Shown: positions 22,246-36,000, counted from the first letter of the stretch. The stretch is 64,000 nucleotides of DNA from Galbula dea (GCA_013399015.1 VWZX01010610.1:62001-126000); one strand, 5' to 3'. The notes: generated by a model from the sequence alone, not told the origin. Numbers and translations: made by a program.

Positions 22246-24132
22246 GCTGAGGCAAAATTGTGAAATCTTTGTTTTGTGGTCTTACAGGCAGAATTGTGTC
22301 ACTTCCTCTGACTCTTATCTGTCTTTACCATTTCTAGTTGAAGTCTTGCTAATCTTAAAAACACGCAGAGTAAGTGCTTTCAACAATTACTTCAGCTTTT
22401 CCAGTGATCTTGGGTTTATAAAGCCCTACTCCTAAGTGTACTAAGAGGTGACTGTCTTAAGCTCTACCTGTTTCATTCCTAAACTTCATTAGAAACATGA
22501 AAATAGGCCCCAACCTGTCTGTCTGATCTAATGATAATTTACAACGTGCAGAGATATGACTATCTATCTCATCTCTGATTTTAATGTAACAGAAGTGGAT
22601 AAAGGGATTGGGGTTTGGCCCCTTGTTAATTTTGAAGTAATGAAAGCTAGTAATCAGTGTGAAGGTGACAGATACAGGAAGTCACTCATATCACACAGCT
22701 GTAAATCCACACAGTTTGGGTATGCATTCAGATTTGTGGACACCACATATGTGGACAAACCTTCTGAGTAGTACTCTGAAAACCACAAGGTACATATGGA
22801 ATCTGTAATTTTCATTCCTTGATCTGTATTCCGTTGTACTTTCAGTATATTGCGGTGTGCTTAAACCATGGAATTTAGAAATAAGAAATGGTGGTGTGCA
22901 CTTATGTCAACTAACTATGATCTTGCTGTGACTAAAAGTCACATAGCATAGGTACTGCAGAACCAAGAGATAGATAAAGGCAACAACCTAATATATTTCA
23001 TACTTCAGCACAGAGTATTTTGATTGTTAGCTTCTTGCGAGATTGGTTAATACTTGTTTATCTTTTGTGTAATTTGTTATTAAATAAGCTTTTAAAAGCA
23101 TTATTCTGGAATGGAGCCAGCTGATTCTGATCCATGTTGACAGCATAAAGCCTACACCAGTTATCCATTAATGCCTAGCCTTGTTTACTGTGCTTAAATG
23201 GAATTGTGTAGAATGGCTTAGATTGAATCCAAACTGAAAAAAAATTTTACCAAGTATCATTGAGTCTTTTTCTGGAGTTTCTAACAGCTTATAGTGGAGA
23301 AAGGGCTGGGAAACTGGAGATGGCCTCAATTTTACCTGTACTAATTAGCAGAAATAACATAATTACTCTGCATGCATGTAATGATACTAAAAGGAGTTTT
23401 GTGGATCTGCTAGGAAAGTAGGTTTTTTTAAGTTAGATATAGTAAAACTTTATAGCTATTCCATTTTCAAGACTGCTTGTTGATTAATACTCCTTCCAGC
23501 CAAGCAGTCTGGCCTGGATCCAAGGAGTTAAAATGGTACTGGTGAGACTGTGGCTTGATCATAATGTACATTAATTGGGCTTTAAGGCTCTTCTGATCAG
23601 ATCAGAAAAAGCTATGACTGTATGATATGAAGTGTTGAAAAAACTGATAAGCTTACTATGATCATTCACATTTGTTAAAAATAATTAGATTAGTTAACTA
23701 TACACTAAAGGTTTTACAATAACTCTATATCATTTTTCCATGCTGCTTTGCCTTTATGATATATCATAATTTTTTCTGCAGATAACACAAGAAAGCACAA
23801 AACTTCTGTGAAGTATAACACATGTATAACAGCCATATCAGGCAGTTTTATGCCAGTGTGAAAACCAGATGGGATTGATGCTTGTGGCTGGCCTTGTGTC
23901 AGTGATGACTGGACATCCATCTGTATGTCAGCACACCTGACTTCCACATCACGTGCAAGAAAAACTAGCAACTAAAAATAGGATTTCAGCTCTAATGCAT
24001 CTTTCTGCTTTGAAGGATACAGAATTTCTAAGAGACTGCTTCAATTCAGCTAACTGTTATACAAAATGCATGTAGAAATAGAATTTATAAAAAGGTATGC
24101 TTGTTGCATGGAGGAATGCTTAAGGCAGCCAA
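22246..24132. other. Unassigned AT-rich DNA
   Basis: Nothing recognisable on either strand. The open frames are short and lack family resemblance or good splice contexts. Confidence 0.5.
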
Positions 24133-24680
24133 AGAATCAGAATCATTGAATTGTAGAATGTTTTGGGTTGGAAGGGACATTTAAAGGTCATTTAGTCCAA
24201 CCTCCTTGGAGTAAACAGGGACACCTTCAACTAGATCAGGTTGGTCAGAGCTCTGTCCAATCTAACATTGAATGTTTCCAGGGATGGGGCATCTACCACC
24301 TCTCTGGGAAACATGCCAGTGTTTCACCACCTTCATTGTAAACAATTTTTTCCATAGATCTAGTCTAAATCTCTTCTCTTTTAGTTTAAAACCATTACAC
24401 CTTGTCTTGTCGCTATAGGCCCTGCTAAAAAGTCTCTCCCCATCTTTCATAGAGGCTCCCTTCGTGTACGGAAAGGCTATAATAAGGTCTCCCCAGAACC
24501 TTCTCTTCTCCAGGCTAAACAACCCTGACTCACTCAGCCTTTCTTCACAGGACAGGTGTTCCAGACCTCTGATCGTCTTTGTGGCTTCCTCCAGACCTGC
24601 TCCAGCACATTCATGTCCTTCTTGTGTTGAGGACTTCAGAGCTGGAGACTGTACTCCATGGGGGTTCTCACTAGATTGGA
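24133..24680 (-). mobile_element. CR1, 5'-truncated, minus orientation
   Basis: The plus strand begins AGAATCATTGAATTGTAGAA and GGTTGGAAGGGACATTTAAA, runs through a CCAGGGATGGGGCATCTACC block, and ends in ORF2 tail sequence near GGAGACTGTACTCCATGGGG. The CCAGGGATGGGGCATC motif is shared with the split copy at 40540-41488, so the two belong to one subfamily. The right edge is approximate. Confidence 0.92.
24262..24640 (-). pseudogene. CR1 ORF2 C-terminal remnant
   Basis: One open frame covers the tail: GLEHLSCEERLSESGLFSLE, KRRFWGDLIIAF, GERLFSRAYSDKTRCNGFKL and RFRLDLWKKLFT. After KVVKHWH the frame departs from the CR1 pattern, so the natural C-terminus is lost to a frameshift. This is a fossil with no host function expected. 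Confidence 0.85.
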
Positions 24681-27600
24681 GTTGAGGAAGGTTAAGTGAG
24701 GGCTTGCTCAGCTGAGGCAAGCAGAGGTAAGAAACAGGACGCTCTCACAAGACAGCAAACTCAATACCAAGCCTCAGTATCATATTCCTTTTAGATTGTT
24801 CTTTCTTGCAACATAGTTTTGGTTTAACTTCACAAACATGGGAGAAGGAAGTTGGAGAGTTTCTCATAGCACTTTTGTCCTTACTGGCTCGGGCATATGG
24901 GATATAGGTAAATAACTGTTTGTACTCTAGCATGCTGGGTATTTAAAAGACTGATGTTAATGACATATGGAAATTGATTAAGGGACAGTTTGTGAACTCC
25001 ATAGTGCTCTTAATGTGATGGCAGTTTGGTAGCAGTACTCAGGATTTCAAAGTTACCTTTCTGTGCTGCTGTGGACATAGAGACTGAGATACCCAGTCTT
25101 GTTTGGGCTGGCTTGCATCCATACTGGTGTAGTAGCACTTGTCTCAAATGTCATAGCCCTGCTGAAGCTACACTGCTTACAAAAACTGCTACTGCTGAGA
25201 CCAAGGATATTCTGCTTTCAAGAGGTGACCCAGTGTTGTGATACTCTGTCACTGGAATATACCAGCTTGTGCAGTGCTCTTCTAGGTTTGTGAAAGCTCT
25301 TTGCATGGGGCAAATGTGATCACAGACTGGCCTGAGATGGCAAAGAAATTAGGACAAATTTTGTAGATTGTTGACTTGGTTTGCACTCTTGCACATTAAC
25401 ATTAATAACATTTGACGAAAAACCATTTAAAATTTTCTGTAATTTACTGTACAGTAGCCTTCTTGCTGCTTTTATCCTAATGTCCTTAGCTTCTTAGCTG
25501 TCATGGAACTTTAGTTTTCAAGCTAAAATTAATATACATGATTCCAGAAGGTACAAGATGTAGTCTTATGACAGTACACCTCCCTATACCAAGCAGAATA
25601 TTGTATGTGAAGGATTTTTATTTAATTGTTCAGTATGTTGCTTGAAATGTTGTGTTATAATATATTCTTACTTCCATACACAGAGTAGATGATGCTATGT
25701 AATCAAAGCAGCATATGTTTCTTTAGCTAGGTCTTAATCATTCCAAACTCCAAAAGCTTAATAATTCTTGCAGTTTCTTTTTCTATTTTGTAGCTGATAA
25801 CTAGATAAGAGTGCTTTTTCCAGTTAGCACTGGCACAATCGCCCCCCAAAAGGTAATTTGGATGATGCTTTTAAAGTACAATGACTTAAAGTATACTGGT
25901 GAATATTTTCTATTTTTACTTCAAAGTATACAATTTTTGATATTTTTCTATAGATTTTTCTCTGTCTCCATAATCACTTTAAAAGCTGTATGTTAGAAAG
26001 GCAAAGTTCTAACGTTTTCTTTCATGGAGGTTTTATATACTTTAGACAGAAACTTCCAAAGAAAACAAAATAGAATCCTTGTAATTTCTTTGAGTGCATA
26101 CTGTCTCACAAAACAGTGCAGTTTGGCAGGCAGGGGAATGGAGATTAAAAAAAACCAAACCAACCCAACCAAACAACATAATAAGCTTAAAACCTCCTGA
26201 GCAACTTCTTTTCTAAAAAAAGATTCTTTTAAAGAACAGACATCCCCATCAGGTGGCAACCCTTACAGTCTGGTGAATTTTCTAGAGTGTGCAGCTGTGT
26301 GTGACGAGTGAAACTAAATACATATTATTCTGTGGAAGCTTGGCTTCTGCACTTCATGTACCTCTTCCTCCCTTAGCTCTGTCCTCTGATTGTGGACAGT
26401 GCAAGGGAACGAGACATTTGCAGAGGCTGGTGCTGCCTCGTGTTGGCATGTTCTTCCCAGAGCCAGTAGAGACTGAATGAGACTTTTAGAGCTCTGCAAC
26501 TAATCCCTACTCTATTTTCTGTTTTCTCATATTTTCTCTAATCTGCAAAAAGGTGTAAACAGCTTCACTTTTCAAATGATACCAGTTTTCTCCAAATTTA
26601 AAACATGGCAAGTGCCTCTCTATTTGAATCTATTTATACCAGCTGACTATACAAAATATTGACAAATATCTTCCATAGAAATATCCCATTAATGGGATAA
26701 GGAAGCAAATATGCACATAGTGGACTATACATTCTTTAGTCAAAGTTTACAGTGACCTGTGTGATATCACCTGTTGGTCTCATTCATGTCTATGTTTGTT
26801 ATCATGATTAGTACAGCAGCTGCAGAAGAAACAGTGCAGAGAACTGAGGGATCTGTTTGTTGCAAGAGGTGACTATTTACAGAACAGGGCTATGGCATGC
26901 TGGTATGGTCATACAGAATGCAGCTTACAATGTCTCTCTTTAATGCTATTTATTACTCTATTGAGACAATGGCTTGAGATGTTAGTTGACTATTCCTAGA
27001 AAGCACACAAATGTTACAGATGCTTTTAGCTTTGTTCACACTGCCCAATTTAGAACTTCAAATTTTTCACTGTAATAAGATTATCAAAACAATATTTCTG
27101 TTATTAGGCACAGTCTGTAATGCCTGGATGGGGTGAAGAAACTGGGAGATGGGCAAAAATGTTCCCAGATGTGTTAGGTTGTTTGCAGATATTTCAAAAT
27201 TATCTGTTTAGGTGGAGATTCAAGTTACTCATCTGGTTACCCAGTGATCTGTGAAATTGTGTGGTATGTGGTTCTTGCCATAGTTTAACAGGTTACCAAA
27301 CGCTCAGGACTTATTGTCATTTTCCTGTTTCTTTATGATATTTTCCAATATTCTGTTCTAGCCTGTAACATTTTTGTTTTGGGTGAAAAAGTCCCCTCTG
27401 TATGAGTAGCTATTTCACAAGAAGATTTGGGTTTAGTAGTGTAACATGCAATGTATGGTTAGATGTTTTGGTGCTGCTTTTGGTAAACCTGATACGGTAG
27501 AGTTTTTCAGGAATTTTTATTGCAATACCAATTTACTTTGAACTGAGGTAATTGATAAGTCTAAATTCTTTTAGAACCAGCAGGTTAATCAAGATTTTCC

Positions 27601-30221
27601 CTTTATTAGCATAATGAGATGTGGAAAAAAAGTACTGCTGATATTCAGAGGCAGAAGAATGAAGTTAGTTGATTTTAGGATTTAAGCATTTGATTTAAGT
27701 GAATCCACTGTGTGCTGTATACTTAAATATGAAGAAATCATTACAAAGATCTGCCTGAAGAAATCTGTGACTTGATTTTTCCCAGTGCAGTTGAGAATAA
27801 AACTCATCCTGAAGAACATCTTCAGGGAAAATGTTAAAATTGCAAGTAAATTCACGTATACTCAAAGGATTAAATCTGAGAACATTATTTTTTTACCCAA
27901 AGCAGGCATATATTTTGCTGGGTTGTGCTTCTTCTTTCACAGTGGTGAACATTCTCACTTAAAAATAGCAAAGTACTGAAACATGCCTTTAACTTCAAGC
28001 ATGTGCTTGATCTTGTGAGATTAATTGGTCAACTCGATAAAATGAAGTTATGCATGTGCCTAAGTGCTTTTCTGAATCAAGACTTGTATGATATGTCTTG
28101 TAAATCACTGATAAAGTACAGAAAAAATATTAAAATCAGTGTAAAAATACTGCAAAGCCCCCTATATAGTTAATCTATGACCTTAAAGAGTATAGCAGCT
28201 AAGGTAGGAGCAGAGCCACGTGACACCTTGAAAAGCTCAGAGAAAAATCATACCTAAGTGTGTTAGCTAAGGTTGATGCTGATAGCTCTAATACAAACAA
28301 AGTGAATTAAATTATTTCAGTAATGCCAGGTCCAGGCTAAAGCCCCTGGGCTAATTCCACTCCCTGCTTCTAAGCATTCCTCAGCCACTTCACTCTTATA
28401 TCAGCTACAGCTGTGTTAAGGTGGGGAACAGTTTCAGCTGAAGTTCATTCTGAGCAGGTGTGCTTCAGAATGTTTCCTAGGGTGCTGGTGCCTGTGAATA
28501 GGGAACATATTGTGGAGATGTAGCTAGGTACACACATCTTCAAGCTGTGGACAGCTTACACTGAGAAACTTTACAAAGACATCCTTGCCTTTTACTGAGT
28601 TAGGAAGAGCTGTTGCTTTTATTCCTAAAACAAGAGCAAACATGGAGCTGTTTACTACTGCTTTCAGGTAAATCTGAGTGAGAATTAGAGTTATATGCTA
28701 CTTAGGGCTTAAAATTGGATGTAAAAATGTGTTTTCTTGCCCCAGGTTTGCCTAAAGTTATTCAAGTTACCTGTTAAAAAGGCAACACAGCACAAAGTTG
28801 AAGAGCTACCTGGGGAGAGAAGCTCAAGTGCATTAATAGGTTTATGTAAATAGTGTTTTTCAAGAGAACCAAATTCACTTGGCACTGTTTGATAAGAGAG
28901 CTGCAGTGCTGACTTGCTCAAATGTGAAGGCAAAAAACCCAAAACAATGTGGAATGTAAAAAAAATCTGAACCTCTAAACATTTCCTTCATAGTAATCTT
29001 TACCAAACTATTTTGATACAAGGCCTCCTCCAACACAGACTTCGCTATTTATGTAATAGGAAATGTTACAGCCTCAAGTTCTCTTGGGAATTATTTTTAT
29101 TCTAAACAAGGTAGATACATTTAAGCCATCTATTTGCCTCATTTCTAAATCTGATTAGACTTAAGCTAATTAAAGCTGCTGTCTTTTGGGGTTTTCTACT
29201 TACTTCATGTGAAAGAAAATATTGAAATGAGAGTTTGGGTGTCAAAGCTTTGGCCTTTTACTGTGTTTAAATTCCATTAAATTATGTAAAGCCATTTAAA
29301 AACCTGGCAAAAAAAGTCCTAAATCACTTTGTGTGTGCACATTTTTCTACAGACTCTTAGCAGTTTGAGGACTATTTATAAGCAATCACTTATTTTGTCA
29401 ACTTTATGACCAGGGTATATCAAACTAACAAAATGTCTGTTAAAAGGCTGCAGTTCAATTTTTGCACAAATATGTTTTTTTAATTTGGAAAACAAACCCC
29501 AAATTTCTGCTTGATAAGCCGTTTAAATGTTAAAACCTGGCATATAAATGAAATTGTATGCTGACCAATAGTATTTTTGTTTAGAATTACTACATTTCTG
29601 TTCTTTTTCTTTGATTTCTTTGGGCTTAAAACTTGCCACATCTCCTGGAATGTTAGAGGATTTATAATGATGTAATTCCAATCTTTATTGCAAACATGTT
29701 TTTCCTTGCTGTGAAATTTACTAGTCATTGCAAGATGGGATAGAGCAAAGAGATCACTGTTATATGGAAATTATAAATACTATGCAGTACTTGAGATGAA
29801 CACACAGTTTGGGAAAGATTTGTTCATTGTACAAATAGACCTGACACCAGGAGTCTTTACCAAGTTAAACTTCTGAGATGTTTGATATGAGGCTAGCTAC
29901 CAAAGTGTTACTCTGAGTAACATATAAGTCCCTTTGAGAGGACGGTGAATGGAATTTAGAAAGCTTTCTGTTTTTCCACCTCTTTTCTATCTATTTCTTT
30001 TTTTATATTTTCTCCCTTTTCTTTCTTTTGAATCAAGGCTTGGCATTTTCCTATGCTCTTTTATTTTGTGAAGCTGTCCATGGAGTCCAAATTCCCCTTT
30101 GCCCTCATTTGTTTCTGAGGAAGGGGGAAAGAAAGAGTCTGTATATCCTGTTGGTACACAGTAGCATTTCCTGCTGACTTGCTAGTTGTTCTGGCTAACT
30201 TTACTGTCCATAAGAAACAAA
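24681..30221. other. Long unassigned AT-rich stretch
   Basis: About 5.5 kb with no recognisable transposon or gene. It includes an A/C tract at 26144-26177. A 59-nt segment at 25794-25852 lies between acceptor-like and donor-like sites but has stops in all frames. Composition and lack of open frames suit intergenic or intronic DNA. Confidence 0.5.
26144..26177 (+). repeat. A/C-rich low-complexity tract
   Basis: AAACCAAACCAACCCAACC-type sequence with almost no G or T. It is one of several similar tracts in the window. Confidence 0.75.
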
Positions 30222-30299
30222 GAACATACACTGTATACCACAAAGCTCTGTAGTTGTGGAGAACATACACCATATACCACAAAGCTCTGTAGTTGTGGA
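30222..30299 (+). repeat. 39-bp tandem duplication
   Basis: Two adjacent 39-bp units (30222-30260 and 30261-30299) each begin GAACATACAC and end AGTTGTGGA. They differ at two adjacent positions (TG versus CA in the middle). It is a simple local duplication of no apparent function. Confidence 0.92.
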
Positions 30300-30466
30300 T
30301 CTAAAACACAGTGATAAAATTTAGCTCTTGTCTCTTCAGTAGCAACAGTTTAGCTGGTTTTGGTTATCAGGGCAAGGTCTGTGTTCTTAAAAGGATACTT
30401 AGAAAAGCTCCATAATTTAAACCAGGAACAAAAAATTATTTCTCATAAGTCCCAAAGCTATTTTCA

Positions 30467-30563
30467 TGTGACCTGGTCTAGGGAATCCTGCTGTGGCAGG
30501 GGGGTTGGACTAGATGATCTTTCGAGGTCCCTTCCAACTCCTAATATTCTGTGATTCTGTGTG
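30467..30563 (+). mobile_element. Young CR1 3' UTR-only fragment
   Basis: Starts TGTGACCTGGTCTAG, the last codons and stop of ORF2, and ends AATATTCTGTGATTCTGTG. By eye it differs from the 3' end of the long copy at 38541 at only two positions over about 93 bp. The two therefore derive from the same recent master. The very short length reflects strong 5' truncation during reverse transcription. Confidence 0.93.
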
Positions 30564-32893
30564 AATTGAGCACAAAATTAGGATTTTTGGAAATACATTT
30601 TACAACCTTAAAGAGAAGTGGTGAACATTACATTAGACCAACAATGGAAAGTGTCTTCTTGGAGATACTCTGAATCAGTCACTGAATCTGACATTTGCTG
30701 GTCCTAAAATTATGGGGTTTGTCATCATTTTAAAAAATCTAGATAGATCTAAACAACAGTTTGCACCACAGTAAACCCTTACATGCAATCAGAAAAGAAC
30801 ATGAACTGTTACCAAAGAGAGAATGTTTTCACAGAACAGATCTGTGGTCTCTGGCTCTTGGTCCTTTAAGGTTGGTTGAATGCCAACCAAAACAAAGCCT
30901 GGGACCTGAAATCCATGGTTCTGCTGGGCCATAAATTTTGTGCCACTGTGTAACCCTCTTCACCTACCACGTTTTATGTACTTCATGGAGTATGCCTCTT
31001 GCAAGTTAACTGACCATGACTTGACCTCTCTGTGTTAACACTCTTTTTATCCATTGTGTCCAACTTTTCTCTAAGGTGGTTGAACTCTGACTAAGGTGAG
31101 ACTAAGAGGAGTTGCACTCAACTTGTATTTGTTTTTGAACTTTGCTGCTCTTGTTTCAGCCTTGGAATGTTCATGTGCCCAAAAGCTTATCTGCTCCTCC
31201 CAAATATGTTATCTAACTTAAAAAACCCCCAAACTAACAGAACCCAACCAAACACATAATACTGTATCTATTTGAAAATCTAACCCTGCAGAAACATTTA
31301 GGTGAATTAATTTGTAATATTTCTTTTTGTGTCTTTATAGGTCTGGAAGGAAGTGGATGAATACTTTTGATCCATTTGTTGAAACAGGTATGCTGTGACA
31401 GTGGACCAATGACTGAATTGTGTATTAAATTTAGAATCTCAGTATTCATTCTCTATGTTGTCAGTGCTGGGTATCTTTAAGAGAAAAAGATCCATCTGGT
31501 AAGTAATAGCATTTGGAACAACTCTACCTGAAGTGTTGTTGTTAAGGTGCTGTCATACACTCCAGATTTCAAAACTTCTCCTCTGTTTTGGGGGATATTT
31601 TAAATAACAGACATTCAAAATAAGCTTTGGTATTTAAGTCCTGAATGACTTTATAAAAAGTTGCAGTAGAAGTCTTTTAAAACCTAATTCTTACACACCA
31701 GTTATGAAGTAAACTGAAATCTGGATTACTAAATGAAGTTTTATGAATCTTTTAGCTAAACCAGGGGTTGAAATACAAGAACTGAGGAAAACTTTTTGAT
31801 CAACACACACTTGTCATGGCCAAAAGGAATTTCAAGCCTGTGAAAAAAAAAATGAATTGTATTGATTTTAAATATGTAATTCATCTGCAATACTGTCCTT
31901 GTTTTTTGCAGATTTTGGGAATAATTCTGTGCAAATCACTACTTTTTATGTCTGTATAGTAATTTACATATATTATTATGAAGATAAATTAAGAGAGACA
32001 AGAACATGAAGGTTGATTCTGTGTTTTAGTGCAAATAATTTCTGAAGATGAGACTGGGTTTGTGTTACCACAAAATGTTGTGAGGGATGTGATTCATGGT
32101 ATGCCTGTGATTATAGGACTTTTTAGTTGTTTGATAAAGGGAAGGAAAAAAAAAACCAAACAAAACAACTGTCATGCTCCTCCTGTATAACATATCTGAC
32201 ATTTATTTCTTATTTATAGCATGCAGATTATGTTATATGTGACTCTGAGTAAGGTCCTCTGTTGCTGGAGGTTCTAAAGTCCTGATGCCACCTCATTATT
32301 CATCAAATTGAGCCAACTGTTAGTAGTGTGTATGTTGGCATAACTTGTTTTATGGAACTAGGCATGCATACTCTGATGTTCAAAGTTTGTATATGAGACA
32401 GATTTAAATGTCTGTACACACCATTATGTGAACCCATAACAACAGAAGAATCTTAGAATGCAACTTGAATGTTATAGATAAAAGTAAAAAACAATTTTAT
32501 TGTCATTTAAAATCAATATTCTATCACAAAGATTAAGTGATAGCTGGGCTGTTTTACTTAATATTGGTTTTGCCTCTCTTACTTTAGAAACATTCTTTCT
32601 CGTGACATTCATGACAAACTAATACTTTTAGAGCTTATGTATAATAAAACTGTAGTTTTCACAGGGGAGTTATTTGAAACTTCTCATGATAACAGGTGAT
32701 GGCACTAGGGAATGCATCTGTATGATGAGAGCTGCAGATGTTGAATATGCAATGCTGTATGGAGGAAAATGGTTCCTCTGGAGAACAGCTCACAAAACAG
32801 AATGACTTAAATGATGGTAAAAAACAAGAGACAGATGGGATAAATATTATTCCCTAAAAGCACTGCTTTGCAATCAGATCTTTTGTTGCTGAC
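30564..32893. other. Unassigned AT-rich DNA
   Basis: No transposon was recognised. It includes an A/C-rich run at 31220-31254 and the weak exon candidate at 31341-31387. Confidence 0.45.
31341..31387 (+). other. Possible 47-nt exon, weak
   Basis: A T-rich tract ending TTTTTGTGTCTTTATAG precedes 47 nt that end in ACAG followed by GTATGC, a fair donor. One of the three frames is open and would encode SGRKWMNTFDPFVET, with intron phases 2 and 1. The peptide is not recognised. Short segments between acceptor-like and donor-like sites occur by chance in 64 kb. If the exon at 58792 starts a gene on this strand, this piece could only be a 5' UTR exon or belong to another transcript. Confidence 0.15.
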
Positions 32894-33000
32894 TGTGGTG
32901 GGTTTAAGGGCTCCTCCCAGCCCCCCACACACAGCAGGTAAAGGAGAGACTGGATTGGAAGTTAAAGACTAAAAACTGCTTTAATAATAATAATANGACA
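32894..33000. mobile_element. Possible LTR terminus
   Basis: TGTGGTGGGTTTAAG at 32894 resembles the TGTGGTGGGTT terminus of some avian ERVK-type LTRs. A C-rich block, purine-rich sequence and a TTAATAATAATAATA run follow. A single undetermined base sits at 32996 at the end of the triplet repeat. Beyond the first 15 bp I have no reliable match, and no second terminus was found. Confidence 0.28.
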
Positions 33001-36000
33001 CTGACCTTGCATTCGGTCTGGAAACTGTTCTCCTGGGTCTTCCTGTGCCTTGTGTGCAGGTGGATTGCTGTGAATGCAAGAAATGTGTAGAGTATAAGTA
33101 GTTCTCTGGCAGAAAAAGAAAGAAAAACACACAGAAAACACGTGAGATCTGTTTTCTTCACTGACAGGTATGGAAAAAAAACCCCAAATGGTAAACCTGG
33201 TGCTATTTTCTGCAGAGACTCATTGTGTAATTCATACTTGCATGATCTGCAGTTCTCATGAGCTGCTTTGGACCCAAAGATTGTGAAAGCCTAGCTTCTT
33301 GGTTAGAAGGCAGCATTAGAATCAAAGTAAATACAGGCTTGAGAGCTACTGGCCTGTAAGAAATTAGCCTTGATGCTGTAACAACATCAACAATCATAAT
33401 AAGCCATGCAATAAATATGTAGTGTTATAATAGTATTTTAAAGGTTTTCTTTGTTTATAGAGGAAGAGCAGGATTTTAACATGATTCTGAATAAATTTAT
33501 TATTTGTAGTAACAACAAGAGAATATGTTACTTTAAAGGTGTCTACATTACATGTCATGTTAAGTTAAGCAGTTAAGGATTAGTTGGGAAACAGAAAAGA
33601 ATCATGCAGATAAACTTGAAAGTTGCCTTACTGACCTCAGGCTTCACATGTTATATTCTACCCATGTGTTGGTGAAAGCATCTTTGTAACACTTGTTAAA
33701 AGAATGACAAATGACTATTACTAGAGCCTTAAGCAGTAAAAATTGTAATTACTAGTCCTTTAGATTGGATCTTTACAGATGCTGTTTATAGTTTTGAGTA
33801 GATGTTTTGTGTATCCAGTTGATGGGGAGATTTGAATAGTCAGGGGTCCGTTAAACTCACTGGTATATCCTAGTGTAGTATTTCAGTATTGTTTGATGCA
33901 AAAGAAATCTGAGATTACTGTTACAGATAATAGAGGGAACAGCTGTGAGGTTTCAAGATGAACACAGTAGAAACTTGTATGACATGAAGTTTGGAAGGGT
34001 GAGAAAGCAGAGCAGGCAGATGAGATGTTAGGCTCCTATTAACATAAACCTCTTGCAGTTAAAATATGAATTTATGTGCACATGGTGTGTTATTAAAAAG
34101 GTGTATTTCCACCCATCTGAATTTAATTATTTATTAGTGAGGAAAGAGTATGGGAGGTGGAGAGAGGGTTAAGGACAAAGTACAAACAAAAAGCAGCAAA
34201 AATTAACTGTGTTAAGAAGGGATCAGTTACTAAAATGTAGCTTGGTCAGAAGCCCTGAGCCTTTGTCAAAAAATTGAATGTTTTTTAAGTTTTTTTTTTT
34301 TAAATGGAAATATGCAAAACCAAACCAAATCAAACAACCAACCAAAACCAACAAGACAATGCCAAACATTTTACCAGTCAAGCAATGGGAGCTTGGAGGA
34401 AGAAACTGTGATTGGAATATGTATGGTCCAAACAAAGCAGAGAATATGGAAGAAAACTCAGGTGATATTGTGGGTTTTTTTCTTAGATGCCCAGTTCAGT
34501 TTTGTCTACTCAAGAGGTTTTGTAGGTTAGGTCTTTACATTCAGGTTATCTTGGCCATGCCATTGGGCTGTGACCAATCACAACTTTTCATTTTAAGGTT
34601 TTCTGTTCTACTGTCTAACTAGGAAATCAGTTTAAAAAGCATTCATGAATGAAATGGCTCAGCAGCCAGATATTTATGTACTTGATGTAGGTTAATGCAC
34701 ATAGTATGAGGTACAGGTGGTTTGGCTGACTTGAACAAGATTAACATCCAGTGGGTTACACAGAAAGAGAACTCAAGATTTCCAGTTTCAGGGATGCATT
34801 GTTTGAAGTGGTCATGGGGTTACTAAGAATTCATGAGTTCATGATAGATGGTTTTATTTTTTTATTGCTGCAGTTGTTCACTAAAAGGACAGTTTTCCAC
34901 TCAGAACCACAAATCTCTGCTTGAAATCCAGAATTAGTATTTTCAACAGCTGACCTTCACTATGTTTTCCAGGTAGAGAAAGCACTGATCTGTAAAAAAC
35001 TTTATATTAAGAACCCTGGATCCTTAAAAGAAAGCATCACTGTAAATTAAAAACATTGGTCAAGCCTTCGCATCCCAAATGATGCTCTACGTTTGGTTCC
35101 CATGGTTACAGGGAAAGAAGTGCTTGTGTAGCATCCAGTTCAGAGCAAGGTGAACCCCAGGAAGAGGCAAAAAGGAAATCAGTGGCAGAAAGAGCCATGC
35201 TGTATCAAGCATGATTGCTCTTAAGTTCGTAATGCCTGGAGATCTTCCAGAAATGCTCATTCTTAATGGAACTGAACCAATTAATAGGCAGTGAGATAAT
35301 GATAAAGGCAGAGGTCAGTTGATTTAAGAACTGTTGGAAGCATCTTGTCATTTGCTATGATTCAGGAGACATGGAATAGTTTTCACTCATTAGTTACTGT
35401 ATAACTTCGCTGTTTCACTTAACATACCTGATTGATGCCAGTCTAAGAAAAATGAGAATTTAACCTTAAAGCACAAATAGAGCTTCCTAACCCCATTTCT
35501 GTTTCTCTTCTAGGACAAAATTTATAGAATGAGACGGTCACAGGAAATGAGTTTAGCTGCCAATAATGTAAAATAGTTGAGTGACTATTAAGTTAAATGA
35601 CCAGTGGCCTTTTGCGTTTGTTGTTGACAGCTGAAGACTAGTATGAAAAAAAAAAAATCAGAGGAAGAGGTCAAGTTCACCAAGATAGTGATGACTGGGC
35701 TCTCCTCAGAATACAGCTGATGTAGCTGAACTTGACCTAATGAAACATGAAGACAACCTTAGCATAAACTTAGAAAACTCCCCCCTACACTGCTCAGAAG
35801 CAGTGGAAACACACACCTAAAAGGACAGGTGCTTGCTAACCACACTCACAGGAAAATCTAGGCTTTTTCTTTGTCTTAACATACAGTCTAACTATAATCC
35901 TAAAAAATCTGCAAAGCCCTGGGGGCATGGTCCTGATGGAAACTTTCTTGCAGGACAGGTCCCTTTGCAGCCTGCTCTTTGCCTGGGGAGCTGCTTCCCA

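Noticed and set aside
25794..25852. 59-nt segment between a good acceptor and AAAAG/GTAATT
   Set aside because: Stops in every frame. Such pairs are expected by chance in a T-rich 64-kb window.
35514..35576. Acceptor CTGTTTCTCTTCTAG followed by 20 open codons and a TAG (terminal-exon look)
   Set aside because: Twenty open codons are common by chance, the peptide is not recognised, and no polyadenylation context was seen.
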